A stretch of DNA of 64,000 nucleotides. It comes from Dasypus novemcinctus (Eukaryota; Chordata; Mammalia; Cingulata; Dasypodidae). The position numbers and the translations under genes are program-made. The notes beneath the pieces are model-generated. The model was not told the origin of the DNA and searched no databases. It saw nothing but the letters and a program-made list of their open reading frames with translations. Where the stretch lies: assembly GCF_030445035.2 (NCBI RefSeq), contig NC_092216.1, positions 10,479,405 to 10,543,404 of the forward strand, in the 5' to 3' direction. Of this stretch, positions 1 through 11,397 are shown one piece after another (the first letter of the stretch is position 1; every line of letters begins with the position of its first letter).

Positions 1-2205
1 GGTTAATGGGGACTTGTAAACTTTATGCAATTCCATAAGTTTCCCATATGCCCCCACCCCACATTTTCCACATTACCAGCATCCTTCATTAGTGTGGTAC
101 ATTTGTTATATTGAAGCATTGCTGCTAACCATGGACTATAGTTTACATTATAGTTCACACTCCATCCCACACAATTTAGTAGGTTATGACAAAGTATATC
201 ATGGCCTGTATCCATCATTGCAATATCATGCAGGACAATTCCTATGACCTGAAAATTCCCACAATTATACCTATTCTTTCCTCTCCTTCCCCTCAGAATA
301 TCTGATGGCTACTGCCTTTATTTCAATGATAAAATTCATTGCTAGAATAATAATGTCTGCATTAGTCCATTGTTCATTCCCCAATGTTTAGGATTTTGGG
401 AGAGTGATGTCCACTCTGTTTCTGATTGAAAGGGGCTAAGATCCCATGGGACAGATTATGTAATGGCCTTACTTGCAGTTGCAGACATTTCCTGTTTGTT
501 GGGATAGGCCTTATCCATCATTATCTCCTTGTTAGTTGTCCAATAATGTGAGAGTAGGTATTTCAAATCTGCTGAGATTCAAGGCTTAACTACTGTATGA
601 ACAGACCAAAGATTTAAGTCTCTGGCACTTACACTTAACAAGTATAGTGCTAATTGTAGGTTCAAATAAAAGGGGCACATGAGTCACATATAGGGAAACT
701 ACAAATGTGTCTAACTGTATTACACTGGGGAGCATAAATTTCAGAATAAATCTCACAGGTAGAATGCCAAATTCCCTAGCTTATTTGCCCAGGTTTTAGT
801 GTCTGGATATCTCTAGAGCCCTCAGGAGTCCTGCTGTTTGAGACAATGTTTACTGTGAGAGATCCTGCTGAGTTGGGCATAAGCATAACCTCTAGAATGC
901 CCTCCCAACTCCCTTTGAAACCTCTTAACCATAAAAACTCATTTGTATTTAATATTCCCTCTGTATTAGTCAGCCAAAGGGGTGCTGATATAAAATACCA
1001 GAAATTGGTTGGTTTTTATAAAGGGTATTTATTTGGGGTTGGAGCTTACAAATACAAGGCCATAAGGCATAAGTTACTTTCTACACCAAAGTCTATTTTA
1101 ATGTGTTGGAGCAAGATGGTTGCCGAAGCTGCAAGGTTCAGGCTTCCTTGGTTCGTCCCTTCCAGAGTCTTGCTTTTCTCTCGATTCAAGGTTCTTTTCT
1201 TCCCAGGGCTTGCTTCTTCCTGTGCTCAGGGTTCCTCTCTTCCTGGGGCTGCCTTCTTTTTCCTCTGTGAGCTTAATTCCTGGGGCTCCAGCTAAATATT
1301 TTAGCATCAGACTCCAACATCAAAACCCCTCTCATCAAAAGCTCCAACTCTGTCCTTTGACATGTCTATTATCTGTGAGTCCCCACCCACCAAGGGTTAG
1401 GGACTCAATGCCCTAATGACATGGCCCAATCAAAGCCCTAATCATAACTCAATCATGCCCAGTAATAGACCAGATTACAAATATAATCCAATATCTATTT
1501 TTGTAATTCAAAACTATATCAAACTGCTACACTCCCCTTTTGGTCAAGGTCTGTTTCCAATGATTGCTAGTTGATACTTGGCAATAATCCCTTGGTCCCA
1601 GGAAGTCTCATTCCTGGGAGTTATGTCCCATTCTAGGCATGGGGGAAAGGTAGTGCATTTATTATATATGCTGAGTTTGGCTTAGAGAAATGCCATATTT
1701 TAGTGAAAAGGAGGCTTTCAGGAGATAACTCTTAGGTAAATTTCAATTTTACAAGAAAAGTCTCATAAGTACAATTATCAATGTCAAGGGCTTGGTGTAA
1801 TGGTCTTTTCCTTTACTAGGCACTTAACCTGTACCTGGGGGATTCTTGCCATTCTATTAGAGAATGTAGAAGAACTCCCCAGGATGGGAATTCAATTTTC
1901 CTTTGTTTGTTGTGTGGGTCTCCACCTGCTGAGACAATGCCCCATGAACACTTGAACATATTCTTATCTCTTAAGGCATGCTCCAGGTGTACCCTTCCTC
2001 ACACATCCCCCATCACTGATATCCCATACCAGCAATCCTCCCTGGCCACAGTTGTGAACCTTCTGTAATACAAAACCTCTCCAACAAAATAATTGAATAA
2101 AACAAAAGAGAAAATGAAATAATAGTTTTTCAAGTAACATAAAATACAAAGAAATTTTTAGAAATTGAAATAATATAAAAATATTTTAGATATTCTGTCT
2201 TTCAC
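1..2205 (-). repeat. LINE-1 3' UTR region, antisense
   Basis: Read on the minus strand this matches, block for block, the sense LINE-1 3' UTR copies at 49,086-50,865 and 60,089-62,850. Shared blocks include the 'caattgtaacaaatg' segment near the end and the long stretch around 'ccttttggtcaagg'. It is interrupted at 962-1,531 by an LTR-like repeat. The first 330 bases also resemble the segment inserted at 61,611-62,092. No coding sequence is present. The window starts inside this element, so its 3' end is cut off. Confidence 0.7.
962..1531. mobile_element. LTR-like interspersed repeat (TG...CA), copy 1
   Basis: The unit starts 'tgtattagtcagcc' and ends 'aactgctaca'. A second copy lies at 51,735-52,337 with the same start, the same 'ggagcaagatgg' core and a matching end. 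Both sides of this copy are LINE-1 3' UTR, so its limits are clear, but I cannot find a clean TSD. The TG...CA ends and the length of about 0.57 kb suggest a solo LTR of a MaLR/ERV3-like family. The family name is an inference. Confidence 0.5.
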
Positions 2206-2209
2206 CACT

Positions 2210-3110
2210 ATTAGGTCTGTCATCTTGTATGTACAGTGACAGTTGGCTAGGGCAATGCTTGTTTGTGAGAGGGACAAGTGTTGGCCTCAGGTTGGACTAT
2301 TCATGGAAGTGGGGGCAGGGTTGGAGGAAGGAGCAGGTGAACTCTGTGGGTTTGCGGGTCTGTGGTTAAAACTACAAGGGTGGGAATGATCTTTTGACAA
2401 ATATGGCAGAAAGGCTTACTGGTTTAGAGTGCTGGGTGAGGGGGGATATACGGGATCAGGCATGCCTGGAGCAGGCTTCTATGGAATATGTAAGTGTTCA
2501 TCTTGTCATAGTATATCTCAGTGGGTGGAGACCCATGCAATAAACAAGAAAATATTAAACTCCCATCCTGGGGGATGCTGGTATGTTTTCAATTAGAGGG
2601 ACAAGAATTCCTCAAGAACATAGGCAGTGACCAATAAAAGAAAATAGACCAATATGAAGTCCTCAATGTTATCACAAGTAACCATGAACCTTATTCTTCA
2701 AAATTTGGAACTTAGTGATTATCATAGTTTCTGAGGGGCAAAGGAGGGAGGAATAGACTAGATGAAACATGGGGCATTTTTAGGGCATTAAAATTGTCCT
2801 GCATGATCTTGCAATAATGGATACAGACCATTTAAAATTTTGTCAAAACCTATAAAAATGTAAACTAATGTAAATAATTGACTGTGGCTTGCAGCAATGC
2901 TTCAGTATTTGCACATCAATTGTAACAAATGTCTCAGCCCATGCAAAATGTTAATAGGGAAGAGTGGAAAAGAGGGAGAGCATGGGGTACATGGGAATCC
3001 CCTACCTTTTCTATGTGACTTTTATGTAACTTAAACCTTCTTTGAAGGTAAAATGGAAAAAATAAGACATTGGGGGAATATATGTAATTTTCTAAAAAAA
3101 AAAAAGCCAT
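2210..3110 (+). repeat. LINE-1 3' UTR region, sense, with A-rich end
   Basis: This has the same order of blocks as the sense copies at 43,400-45,170 and 60,600-62,850: an 'atctcagtgggtggagaccc' block, then 'gggcatttttagggcat', then the 'caattgtaacaaatg' block. It ends in an A run at about 3,095-3,106. It lies head to head with the antisense copy to its left. No open coding sequence is present. Confidence 0.65.
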
Positions 3111-3879
3111 GCTAATGGGTGTCTTATGGTTTTGATTTGCATTTCTCTGATGGCTAATGATGTTAAGCACATTTCACATACTTTTTGGATCCCTTGCATG
3201 TCTTATGTGGAGAGATATCTATTCAAATTTTTTAGCTTGTCTTTCCTTTATGAGAAAAGTTGTGAGTTTACAGAACAATCATACATAAAATACAAGATTC
3301 TCATATAACACCCATGCATTAACACCTTAACTTGTTGTGGAACATTTGTACCAATTTATGATACTACATTTTAACAATTATACTACTAACTATATCTCAT
3401 GATTTATCTTATTGTTTACTCCTAGTGCAGTGAAGGGATCTTAATCAGAGTCCTTGGATCCCCAAGAGGCCCATGGAAATATTTTGGGGGGTTTGTGAAC
3501 TTGAATTGAAAAAAATCAGCTTAGTATATTTATTTTCCCTGACTTCTAGCCAAAATCTACCATTTCCTTCACTTATGAATGTATGCATATAATTAATTAA
3601 GTAGTATTAATTTCACCTGACTGGCAAAGGGGTCCATGGAACAAAAAAGGTTAAGAGTCCCTTATATGTTGTATGTAGTGCCATTGATATTTTTAAAAAA
3701 CATCTATCCTCTTACCATGTATACAATTTAACATATCTGCTATTAATCACATTCATATATATATTTCAGGAATATTAAATAATGTTCACATCACTCTACT
3801 ACCATCACCAACCATCAATTACCAAAATATATCCATCATTTTAAATAGGAATCTTGTACACTTATAACTATTACAACTT
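3111..3879 (-). repeat. Antisense LINE-1-related mosaic
   Basis: The first 130 bases resemble the antisense end of LINE-1 ORF2 (compare 17,340-17,470). The rest, beginning with a 'gtttacagaacaatcat' block, is a common AT-rich repeat of LINE-1 surroundings and contains a probable DNA-transposon fragment at 3,430-3,663. I see no gene. Confidence 0.45.
3430..3663. mobile_element. Probable hAT-type MITE fragment
   Basis: The segment ends in 'ggggtccatgg...aaaaaaggttaagagtcc'. Its left end contains an imperfect inverted counterpart ('gggatcttaatcagagtcc'). This matches the general form of internally deleted hAT elements in mammals. The terminal repeats are degraded and I cannot define an 8 bp TSD, so the call is tentative. 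Confidence 0.4.
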
Positions 3880-4050
3880 CTTGTTTAATTGTCTTTTTTT
3901 ACTTAGTCTGTTTTATCTGATATTAATGTAGCTACCAAGCTCACCTTTTGTTATTATTTCATAGTGTATGTTTTCCATCATTTTAATTTCAACCTACTTA
4001 CATCTTTGAATTTAAATCAAGTCTTTTGCAAACAGTACAGTTAGTTCTAT
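3880..4050 (-). repeat. LINE-1 ORF2 (endonuclease part), antisense, left piece
   Basis: The text from 'cttagtctgttttatctgat' to 'cttttgcaaacagtac' is typical antisense LINE-1 ORF2. It appears to resume at about 11,870 ('ttttggcaatctctgctttt'), the next block of the same LINE-1. The 7.8 kb between is therefore an insertion, the first ERV-L-type provirus. Confidence 0.6.
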
Positions 4051-4985
4051 TACTCAGGATTTTCTAGAGAAACAGAACCAAAAGAAAATATCTGTAAATA
4101 GTATTAGATATTACAAAATTGTTTCATGCATCGATGGGGATGTATAAGTCTAAATTACATATGGCAGGTGGCAAGCTAGGAACTCTTATGAAGGTCCTTG
4201 TTGAATTCCTCATAGGTGCTAGCTATCTGAAGTAGAGATGGGAATTCTCTCCCTGAATGCTGATATCAATTCCCCTTTCAAGACCTTTAAGTGGTGGGAG
4301 GAGAAATCACTCATTGCTGATGGCAATCTCTTCAGTTATTTGTAAAAGTAACCAACCTTCTTGTGGGAAACAAAGGCATGCTGTTTCCATAAAAGCAAGT
4401 TAATTCCTTGACCACCAAGTCATGCTGTCTCCATAGCTATACATGCAGGTCATTAATCTAGCAAGGAGATTTGTACATTCAGGTGGAATGAGGATTGGGT
4501 AGAATGGGGCAACCTGAGCAACAAGATTTATGGGTATGCATTCTCAACAATATAATAGAACATTGAAATTTTGTACTTTGAATTATAATTGTAGATTTTG
4601 ATCCATTGTGTTACACAGGTTGAGGTAATGGGAATAGTTAGCTAGGATAGTTGCTGGTTCTTATGATTGCTTGGGGTATATAAAGAAGCCCCTGAGATTA
4701 ATAAACTTGTCTGATGAGCTTGAGGCTTCACTACTCTCAGATCCCCTGATCCCAATCTCTCTTTGTCTTTCATTCCCGTTATCTTTCAGATCCGAGACTC
4801 CGACGCCCTCTATACAATCAATTTCCTGATAATTAAAGTCCATGAAATGACCTTATATTACAATTAGCCTAGTACTTACCTGACCAAATAACTGGGCACA
4901 ATTACATGGCCCAATTATTAGCCATTACATTACAGTCTACACCTTGTCAATTAAGCTGCAATATACATCACCTTAAGTCTTTTAA
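4050..4985 (-). repeat. Left flanking repeat of ERV-L 1 (candidate 3' LTR)
   Basis: It shares with 11,398-11,865 the blocks 'gatatctgtaaatag', 'gaagtagagatgg', 'caatctcttcagtt', 'tatacaatcaatt' and 'catgaaatgacctt'. It is longer than the right copy because a 444 bp solo LTR was inserted at 4,362. Whether these repeats are true LTRs of the enclosed provirus or a separate family is not settled by sequence alone. Confidence 0.45.
4362..4805 (+). mobile_element. Solo LTR, unassigned ERV family
   Basis: The 444 bp segment interrupts the repeat shared with 11,398-11,865, so its limits come from that comparison. It is bracketed by ccttct (4,356-4,361) and ccctct (4,806-4,811), a likely 6 bp TSD with one mismatch. 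It has a TATA box (tatataaa, 4,677-4,684) and AATAAA (4,700-4,705). The two starts are 23 bases apart, as in the betaretroviral LTRs of this window. The last bases read CG rather than CA, which CpG-type mutation could explain. Confidence 0.55.
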
Positions 4986-4998
4986 TAAAAACAACAGA

Positions 4999-5042
4999 CA
5001 TATATCTATATATATGTATATATATCTGAATATATATATATT
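4999..5042. repeat. AT microsatellite
   Basis: An imperfect run of alternating a/t with two 'tgta/tctga' interruptions. Confidence 0.7.
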
Positions 5043-5524
5043 TTCCTCTCAATAATACTCAACTTTCCTTTGTAAAATTAGAAATGCATTAAATCCCTCC
5101 AGAATAGGGTGCAATTCCTTAGGTATTATTCACTCTTGAACTTGACATCCTTAAATTCTACAACATGAACTAATTTAACTTATGTCATATGATAAGGGGG
5201 AAAGATAAGGAAGAAAACAAAGATATTCATTTAATGTACAAACATATTCATTACAAAATAAAGGAGAAATATTAACGATAATTATAATCCTTGTTTCTGT
5301 AACTGAACATAGTTAAAGTTCATATTTATTACTACATTTTCCACTAGACATTCCATGTTCCTTTTATCCTCAGCAAGCATCTCAGCTGGCCATGGTTCTT
5401 TGCCTGGTACAGTGACCTAAATCTTCATTCCTGAAGATTCTGGGCTGTTGTTAGTCCCACTGGATTGGGTTTTTAAACTTTCCATTGTCATTAATCACAG
5501 GGCATGATAGTGTTAGGAGATTCC

Positions 5525-5944
5525 CTATGGGATCTCCTGTAGACCAGGTAAATTCTTTTTTACCTCATTATGTAGATGTAGTCCTATTTCCCCTTTATAG
5601 TCAGGATCAAGCATCCCAGCCAATATAGTAATTCCCTTCTTTGACTGTTTATTCAGAAGCATTAGGATCTCAAAGTGGCCAAATGGGAATTCAAATTTCC
5701 AGTTCAATGGAATTGTTGTTGTGTTCCCTGTGGAAGCACTCCTTCTTTGGGAATTAAGACCTATAGACCAGCAGAACTGAAGTTTGCAGGGACAGGAAAC
5801 AAAAATTTTCCTAGTGAAAATTACCCCTAATGAGGGGCAATATTGAGTGGTTTCACTCCCAATACCACTCAGATTCCTGGACCCGTGAATCCTAGTTATG
5901 GTATAAACTGCACCATAGAGTGGATGCTGATTTAGAGCATACAC
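5525..5944 (-). pseudogene. ERV-L integrase C-terminus and dUTPase-like domain
   Basis: An open stretch of about 139 codons on the minus strand. The first third resembles the end of an ERV-L integrase ('ALNQHPLYGAV...RIHGS'). The last third contains 'GMLDPDYKGEIGLHLHN', which fits conserved motif 3 of trimeric dUTPases (Gly, Asp and Tyr that bind uracil and the sugar). A dUTPase downstream of integrase is a hallmark of ERV-L. The other dUTPase motifs are not clear and the start is not original, so this is a broken remnant of the 3' end of pol. The assignment rests on motif and position together. Confidence 0.7.
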
Positions 5945-6560
5945 AGCCTCCTGGAGAGCATTGACTAGTTCTGCAATGTATTGTCACCTAGTTGGTGCTG
6001 TAATTGAGTCTCCAAAAGGTCATTCCACTGTTTTATCAATCCCTATGATTCAGGATGATGGGGAACATCAGTGGAATTCACATAAGACTAGTGAATTCCA
6101 TCAGCCTGAACCCATTCTCACATATAATTTGCTGTGAAGTGGGTTCCTTGACCAGAAGCAATGCTGTGTGGAGTACATTATGGTGGATAAAACATTCAGT
6201 AAGTCCAAGAATGGTATTTTTGGAAGGAGCTTTGCTCATGGAAAAGACAAACCCATATCTGGAATATGTGTCTATTCCAATAGTACTAATCTTTTCCCTT
6301 TTTGTGATGGGAGTGGTCCAATGTAATCAACCTGACACCAGGTAGGAGGCTGATCACCTCAGGGAATGTTGCTATATGGGGACTGAGTGTGGGTCTCTGC
6401 TGCTGGCAGATTGGGCATGCAGCAGTAGCTGTAGCCACATAAGCATTGGTGAGGGTAAGTCCATCCCTACCATCAAGGCCACTTTGTTCATGGTCACATG
6501 AGTAGGGACAGGAGTGACTGGGAAAGAGACTGAGACTTGGTCACAGAGTAGATCATCTTA
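5945..6560 (-). pseudogene. ERV-L integrase core relic
   Basis: Minus-strand reading frames broken by stops and shifts give integrase-like text, including a 'DTYSRYGFVF' stretch near 6,270 that carries the first core aspartate of the DDE triad, and a 'GLTECFIH' stretch just after it. It continues directly into the integrase end at 5,525-5,944 and follows the RNase H relic to its right. No functional product is possible. Confidence 0.6.
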
Positions 6561-7660
6561 TCCACTTGCTTATTAAAATATTCCTCTGCTGAAAACACCT
6601 CTGCTGAGCATTCACTTGGGACACAAATATTTTCATGTTTCTTGCCCATTTAGAAAGATCTATCCATATACCTCTTCCCTAGACCTCTTTGTCACCAATT
6701 TTCCAGTCATGTACCTTCCAAATCCCTGACCATCCAGCCAAACCATTGGCAACAGTCCATGAATCAGTGTACAAATGCATCTCTGGCCATATCTTCATCC
6801 AAGCAAAAAGAACAAAATGCACTGCTCAAAGTTCTGCCCACTGGGAGGATTTTCCCTCACCACTGTCTTTCAGGAACATCTAAGAAGGGGCCTGCAGTCT
6901 TTCATGTGGTACCTGCATATCATGCAAAACCATCTGTAAACCAGGCCCAAGTATTCTCTCCCTCAGTCAACTGATTGTAAGGGACTCCCCAAGAGGCCAT
7001 AGCTGAGAGCTGGATGTGAGAGCCACATGGCAAGTGTGGTGACCATGGGCATTTGGGCTACTTCCTCGTGTAACTTACTTGTGCCTTTAGGGCCAGCTCA
7101 AGCCCTATCTTGTATATACTACTTCCACTTTATTATGGAGTGCTGCCATGTGCATCCAACTTTACGGCTTGGTGGGTCAGACAATACCCAGTTCATGATA
7201 GGCAACTCAGGTCTTATGGTAATTTAATGGCCAATGGTTAAGCATTCAGTCTCTACTAAGGTCCAGTAGCAGGCCAAAAGCAGTTTCTCAAAAGGAGATT
7301 AGTATGTGCAGATGTGGCAGGGCTTTCCTCCAAAATACTAAGAGTCTGTGTTGTGATTCTCCTACAGGCGACTGTCAAAGGCTTCAGATAGCAACTCTAT
7401 CTGCCACTGAAAGTTCCAGCACCATTGGATCTGCTGGATCATATGGCTCAAATGGCAGCAGCCTGAACCTGTCACAGAGTCAGGTTATCTTGCTGTGGTC
7501 CCCACTCAAAACTAACAGCTTTTCTGGTCACTTGATGAGTGGACTGGAGTGGCACACCCAAATGAGGAATGTTTTCTCCAGAATCTGAAGAGACAAACTA
7601 AACATTGTGTCTTTTTTTTTTTTTTTTTTGGTCATAGGAGGGGCCAGATGCAACAACTTA
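6561..7660 (-). pseudogene. ERV-L RNase H relic
   Basis: The minus-strand text around 6,690-6,880 resembles ERV-L RNase H near the 'HGLL..VWLDGQ' region, with several stops and shifts. Upstream (to the right) the homology weakens. A T18 run at about 7,612-7,629 may be the tail of a small unrecognised insertion. The relic is cut at 7,672 by a solo LTR and resumes after 8,581. Confidence 0.5.
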
Positions 7661-7672
7661 TCCTTCACTTAG

Positions 7673-8575
7673 TGCGGTCACCCCTCGGGCTGAAGTGTGG
7701 TTTGCTGGCCTGGCGGGGGAGCGGCCGTGGCAGGCCAAGCCGCTGCCCCCATAATAGGGTGGCTGGTCGGACTCACCACCACCCCTGAAGGAAGCTTGGC
7801 ATGGGTGCAGAGTGCCCTCGGGTCTCCCCTTCTCGGCAGCCATGCTTCCGCGGCCGCCCCTCCTCCCGGATGGCGCCACACGATGCCGGTGGGGCGGCAC
7901 CCTTCTTCTTCTTTCTCCCTGCACAGGCGCAGGGCGGAAAATTCCAATCTGCCCTTTTCCCCTCCCCCGACAGCAGCAACAGCCAGGCGTGGGCGGAAAA
8001 ATCCAGTCTGCCCTCCACCCCAGCAACAGCAGCCACCAATCCCTAAACCCTGCCCCTTCCCCCAGCAACAGCAACAGCCAATCCCTAACCACCACCCCTC
8101 CCCCGTCCAGTACCGCCCACTGACCTTTCACTGGCAACCAATCAGAACAGGGCATGGCTTCGACCAATCAGCCTTCCCCAGCCCCTATAAAACTGTTGCC
8201 TCTCCCTCAATAAAGGGGACTTGCGTGTTTACCTTGTCTCCGCGGTAGTTCTTCTGCCGTGCGCCCTCCAGTCCTGAGAGCCCCCGACAAGGGCCTGGCC
8301 TCCCTTGTCCCCAGTTCGTCGCCTGCTTCTCCAGGTGACCCCTTCATTGCCTGCTTCTCCGGGCGACCCCTTCGTCGCCGGCTTCGCTGGGCGACCCCGT
8401 CAGCCGAACCGCGCAACCCCTTGTGAGACCGATCCCTCGTCTGCTGCCGGACCGACCCCTCGTCCCAAGTGGGACCGACCCTTCGTCCCAAGCGGGACCG
8501 ACCCCTCGTCCAGAGCTGGACCGACCCCTCGTCTGCAGCCGGACCCCACCTCTACCGACCGAGCAAGCCGCCGCA
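7673..8575 (+). mobile_element. Solo LTR, betaretrovirus-like family B, copy 1
   Basis: The 903 bp element begins 'tgcggtcacccctcgggctg', ends 'agccgccgca' and is flanked by perfect 6 bp TSDs acttag (7,667-7,672 and 8,576-8,581). TATA box at 8,186-8,192 and AATAAA at 8,209-8,214, starts 23 bases apart. It is GC- and CpG-rich in an AT-rich setting. It contains tandem blocks of about 59 bp in U3 and about 20 bp ('ccgacccctcgtcc') in U5. A close copy lies at 59,141-60,082. No internal provirus remains, which suggests LTR-LTR recombination. Confidence 0.93.
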
Positions 8576-8581
8576 ACTTAG

Positions 8582-9760
8582 AACAAATATCTAAATCCAC
8601 CCCACACCACTGGACACCTAGAAATTTCATTGAGGAGGCATTCCCCTGTATTTTTCTTGGAATTATCTCTCATCCTCTCCCACACAAAGGCCTTTAAATA
8701 AATAGCAGTTATTACTTCTTGCTCAACTAGGTCTCATCATCATGATATCAATATGATGGACAAATGTGATGTCTTGTGGGAGGGAGAGATAATCAAGTTC
8801 CATGCAGACAATATTATGACATAAAGATGGAGAGTTGTTATAATCCTGAGGTAGGACAATGAAGATATATTGCTGGCCTTTCAGGTTGAAAGCAATGTGT
8901 TTCTATTTATCCTTACTAACAGCAATTGAGAAAAATGTATTTGCCAGATTAATAGCTGCATACCAGGTACAAAGTGAGTATTGATTTGCTCAAGCAATGA
9001 TACCACATCTGGGACAGCAGCTGCAACTGGTTAATGATAATGATATGATAATCCACTGTCATCCTCCAAGATCCATGTGTTTTCTACATAGGCCAATAGG
9101 AGAGATGAATGGGGAATCACCACTGCTGTATCCTTTAAGCCTTTGATGGTGGCACTGATATCTGTAATACCTCAAGAATGCAGTATTGCTTTTGATTTAT
9201 TATTTTGTTAGGGGAAATTCTAGTGGCTTCCACTTGGCCCTTCCTATGATAATAGACCTCACTCCACAAGTCAGGGAACCAATTTGGGCATTCTGCCAGT
9301 TGCTGAGTATGTCTTCCAATTATGCATTCTGGAACTGGAGAAATAACCAAAGATGGGGTCTGGGCACCCACTGAACTCACTGTGAAATGGACCTGAACTA
9401 AACTCCATCAATCGCCTGAACTTCATAAGTCCCTACTCTGACTAGTGAACATAGTAATGTTTTGGATGTCTTGGAATTAGTATCACTGGTGAGCCAATGC
9501 CTAATAATTCGTAAAATGTTTGATCACCTCCTTTACTCCAATGCATGGCTATCCTGGTAAAAGGCTCTAGGTCTCTTTGGAGAAAACTGGGAGAAAGATT
9601 AACAGTATAAATTTTTGGTAGTGAAAGAGGATTGTTCTCCAAGGGAACCTGAATTTCCCCTCATTCATGGGGCTCTAGATTGGTAAACAGTTTAAAGTAT
9701 GGGAAATGATTAAGGGGAAGTGATTCTGCTTCTGTAATTCAATTTAGAATTCTTATACAG
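8582..9760 (-). pseudogene. ERV-L reverse transcriptase relic
   Basis: Minus-strand fragments at 9,442-9,642 and 9,135-9,380 and the region to 8,700 occupy the position of reverse transcriptase between the gag/protease side (right) and RNase H (left). The active-site region falls near 8,740 but the catalytic aspartates are no longer readable. Only short open pieces survive. The call rests mainly on order and on comparison with ERV-L 2. Confidence 0.45.
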
Positions 9761-11397
9761 ACCAATTAGGAATTTAGTAGACTGTCCATCTGTTTTACAT
9801 CTAAGTACTGAGGACCGATTGCCATAGGTCTATACAATTCAGTTTCTTGATTGCTTCTTTGAGTCTGCTTTGCATCATAGTAGCCACACCCATCCTGTCT
9901 TTGTTGATTAAGTGCAGCTCCTTGGCTTCTGTCCACCCAGGATCTGATCATCCCCATAATATTTAAGGCTTCTGGTTCCATGACAGCCATTACGACAGTA
10001 ATATCTAACCAACAGAGAAGACCAACCACAGAGCTATTCAGGGATAATGGAGTTAGTCTCACAAATTTATTCCTCACATTTATTTCTTATTTCTCCAGCT
10101 GTGGTGAAAGGTGTGTCCTCTGAACATTTCTGGGCAGGTTTTAAGTGGTGAATTCATTATAGCATTCTGGTCTCTCTTGCCTTTGGATCCCTTCATCTAT
10201 AATATTCCAGGGTAATTCTGGCAACTTGACCTCAGGCATTATAGGCCATCTTTTGGTCCAAGTTTCAGCCAGCCATTGGAAAAAATAATTAGAACCCTTT
10301 TGCAATGCCTTGAGCTAAAACATTGTACCCAAGATCTAGCTTAGTGGGGCCATATCAATAAATTCAGCCTGACCCATTTTTATATTCCTCCTACCATTAT
10401 CTCACATCCTTCACATCCATTCTCACAAATACTCCCCTGATTTCTGTCTGTATAAATTGGAGAACCCATGCAGTTCTTTTGGAGTATAGTGCACTTCCTC
10501 ATAGGACACACTTTGTACTTCACCCTTGAGTGTTTGTTGTGAATTTAGTCTAGCATTAAGTCTGGAAGAGATAAGGGGTGGTGCAAGTGGGTAAGGAGAA
10601 AAATTAGAAGTTTCTAGAATGCCTATTTCCTCAGGGCATTCCCTTGGAGTTTCATCTAGTGAGATAGGATTATCCTCTTCAGGTAGTGTTTGGATGGAAG
10701 ACTTCTCTGGGCATTATGGAGGCTAGGTGACTGTCTCTTCAGAGCAGTGAGGATTACTTGGGGCAGGTTGACATTTGGGTGATGCAGGTTTGAATTTGGT
10801 TGGTTGTCTCCTAGGGTTTAGAGGAGGTCAGGATTCTTCAAGCAGGCTGGAATTTGGGGGCCCATTTGGGTGGTCTCCTTAGGGCAGGAGGAGGCCTATT
10901 GGCTCTCTGTTCAGTCAGACATACAGACATATCTGACAAAGTTTCAGCATAATTTACCGCTTCAGTGATCCATCAATATCATCATCAACTTATTTGTCTC
11001 CATCTCAATCTCAGGGTTCCACTACTTTCCAATCAATGCCCTTACTTTAACACAGACACACTGCAAGCTTGAGATTATAGTTTTTGTTATAACCCTGCTA
11101 CTCACAGGAGTCTATGAGTCTGGTTTTCAGAAATATCAAGTCTGTGGTTGCAAAAAACAAGATTTTCTTACAAAGCACACATAGAAACTTTCACATCATT
11201 CATATGGTGCTTCAGTTACAAATTTCAAGTCTTCAGCTCATCCCTTTCTCTTGTAACTATATCCAGTATATTTAGGGACAGCCAACCAACATCATTGTAA
11301 CTTTTAACTCCATAAAACTTTGTTAAAGTGTTAAAAACATTCTAATTCAGATCCTTGCCTTTTATAAGCATGAAAATTGTCCTATCCAATGGTGATA
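9761..11397 (-). pseudogene. ERV-L gag/protease region relic
   Basis: By position this should be the 5' half of the provirus. The longest open piece is 9,766-10,077 on the minus strand (103 codons). I recognise no zinc knuckle and no protease DTG motif. It may include unrelated insertions, and the last 400 bases before 11,398 are not recognised. Confidence 0.35.

Noticed and set aside
846..1295. 149-codon frame
   Set aside because: It crosses the boundary between antisense LINE-1 3' UTR and an LTR-like repeat, so it cannot be a real gene.
7658..8248. Several 80-180 codon frames on both strands
   Set aside because: All fall inside a solo LTR with tandem repeats; they are Pro/Gln/Arg-rich composition artefacts.
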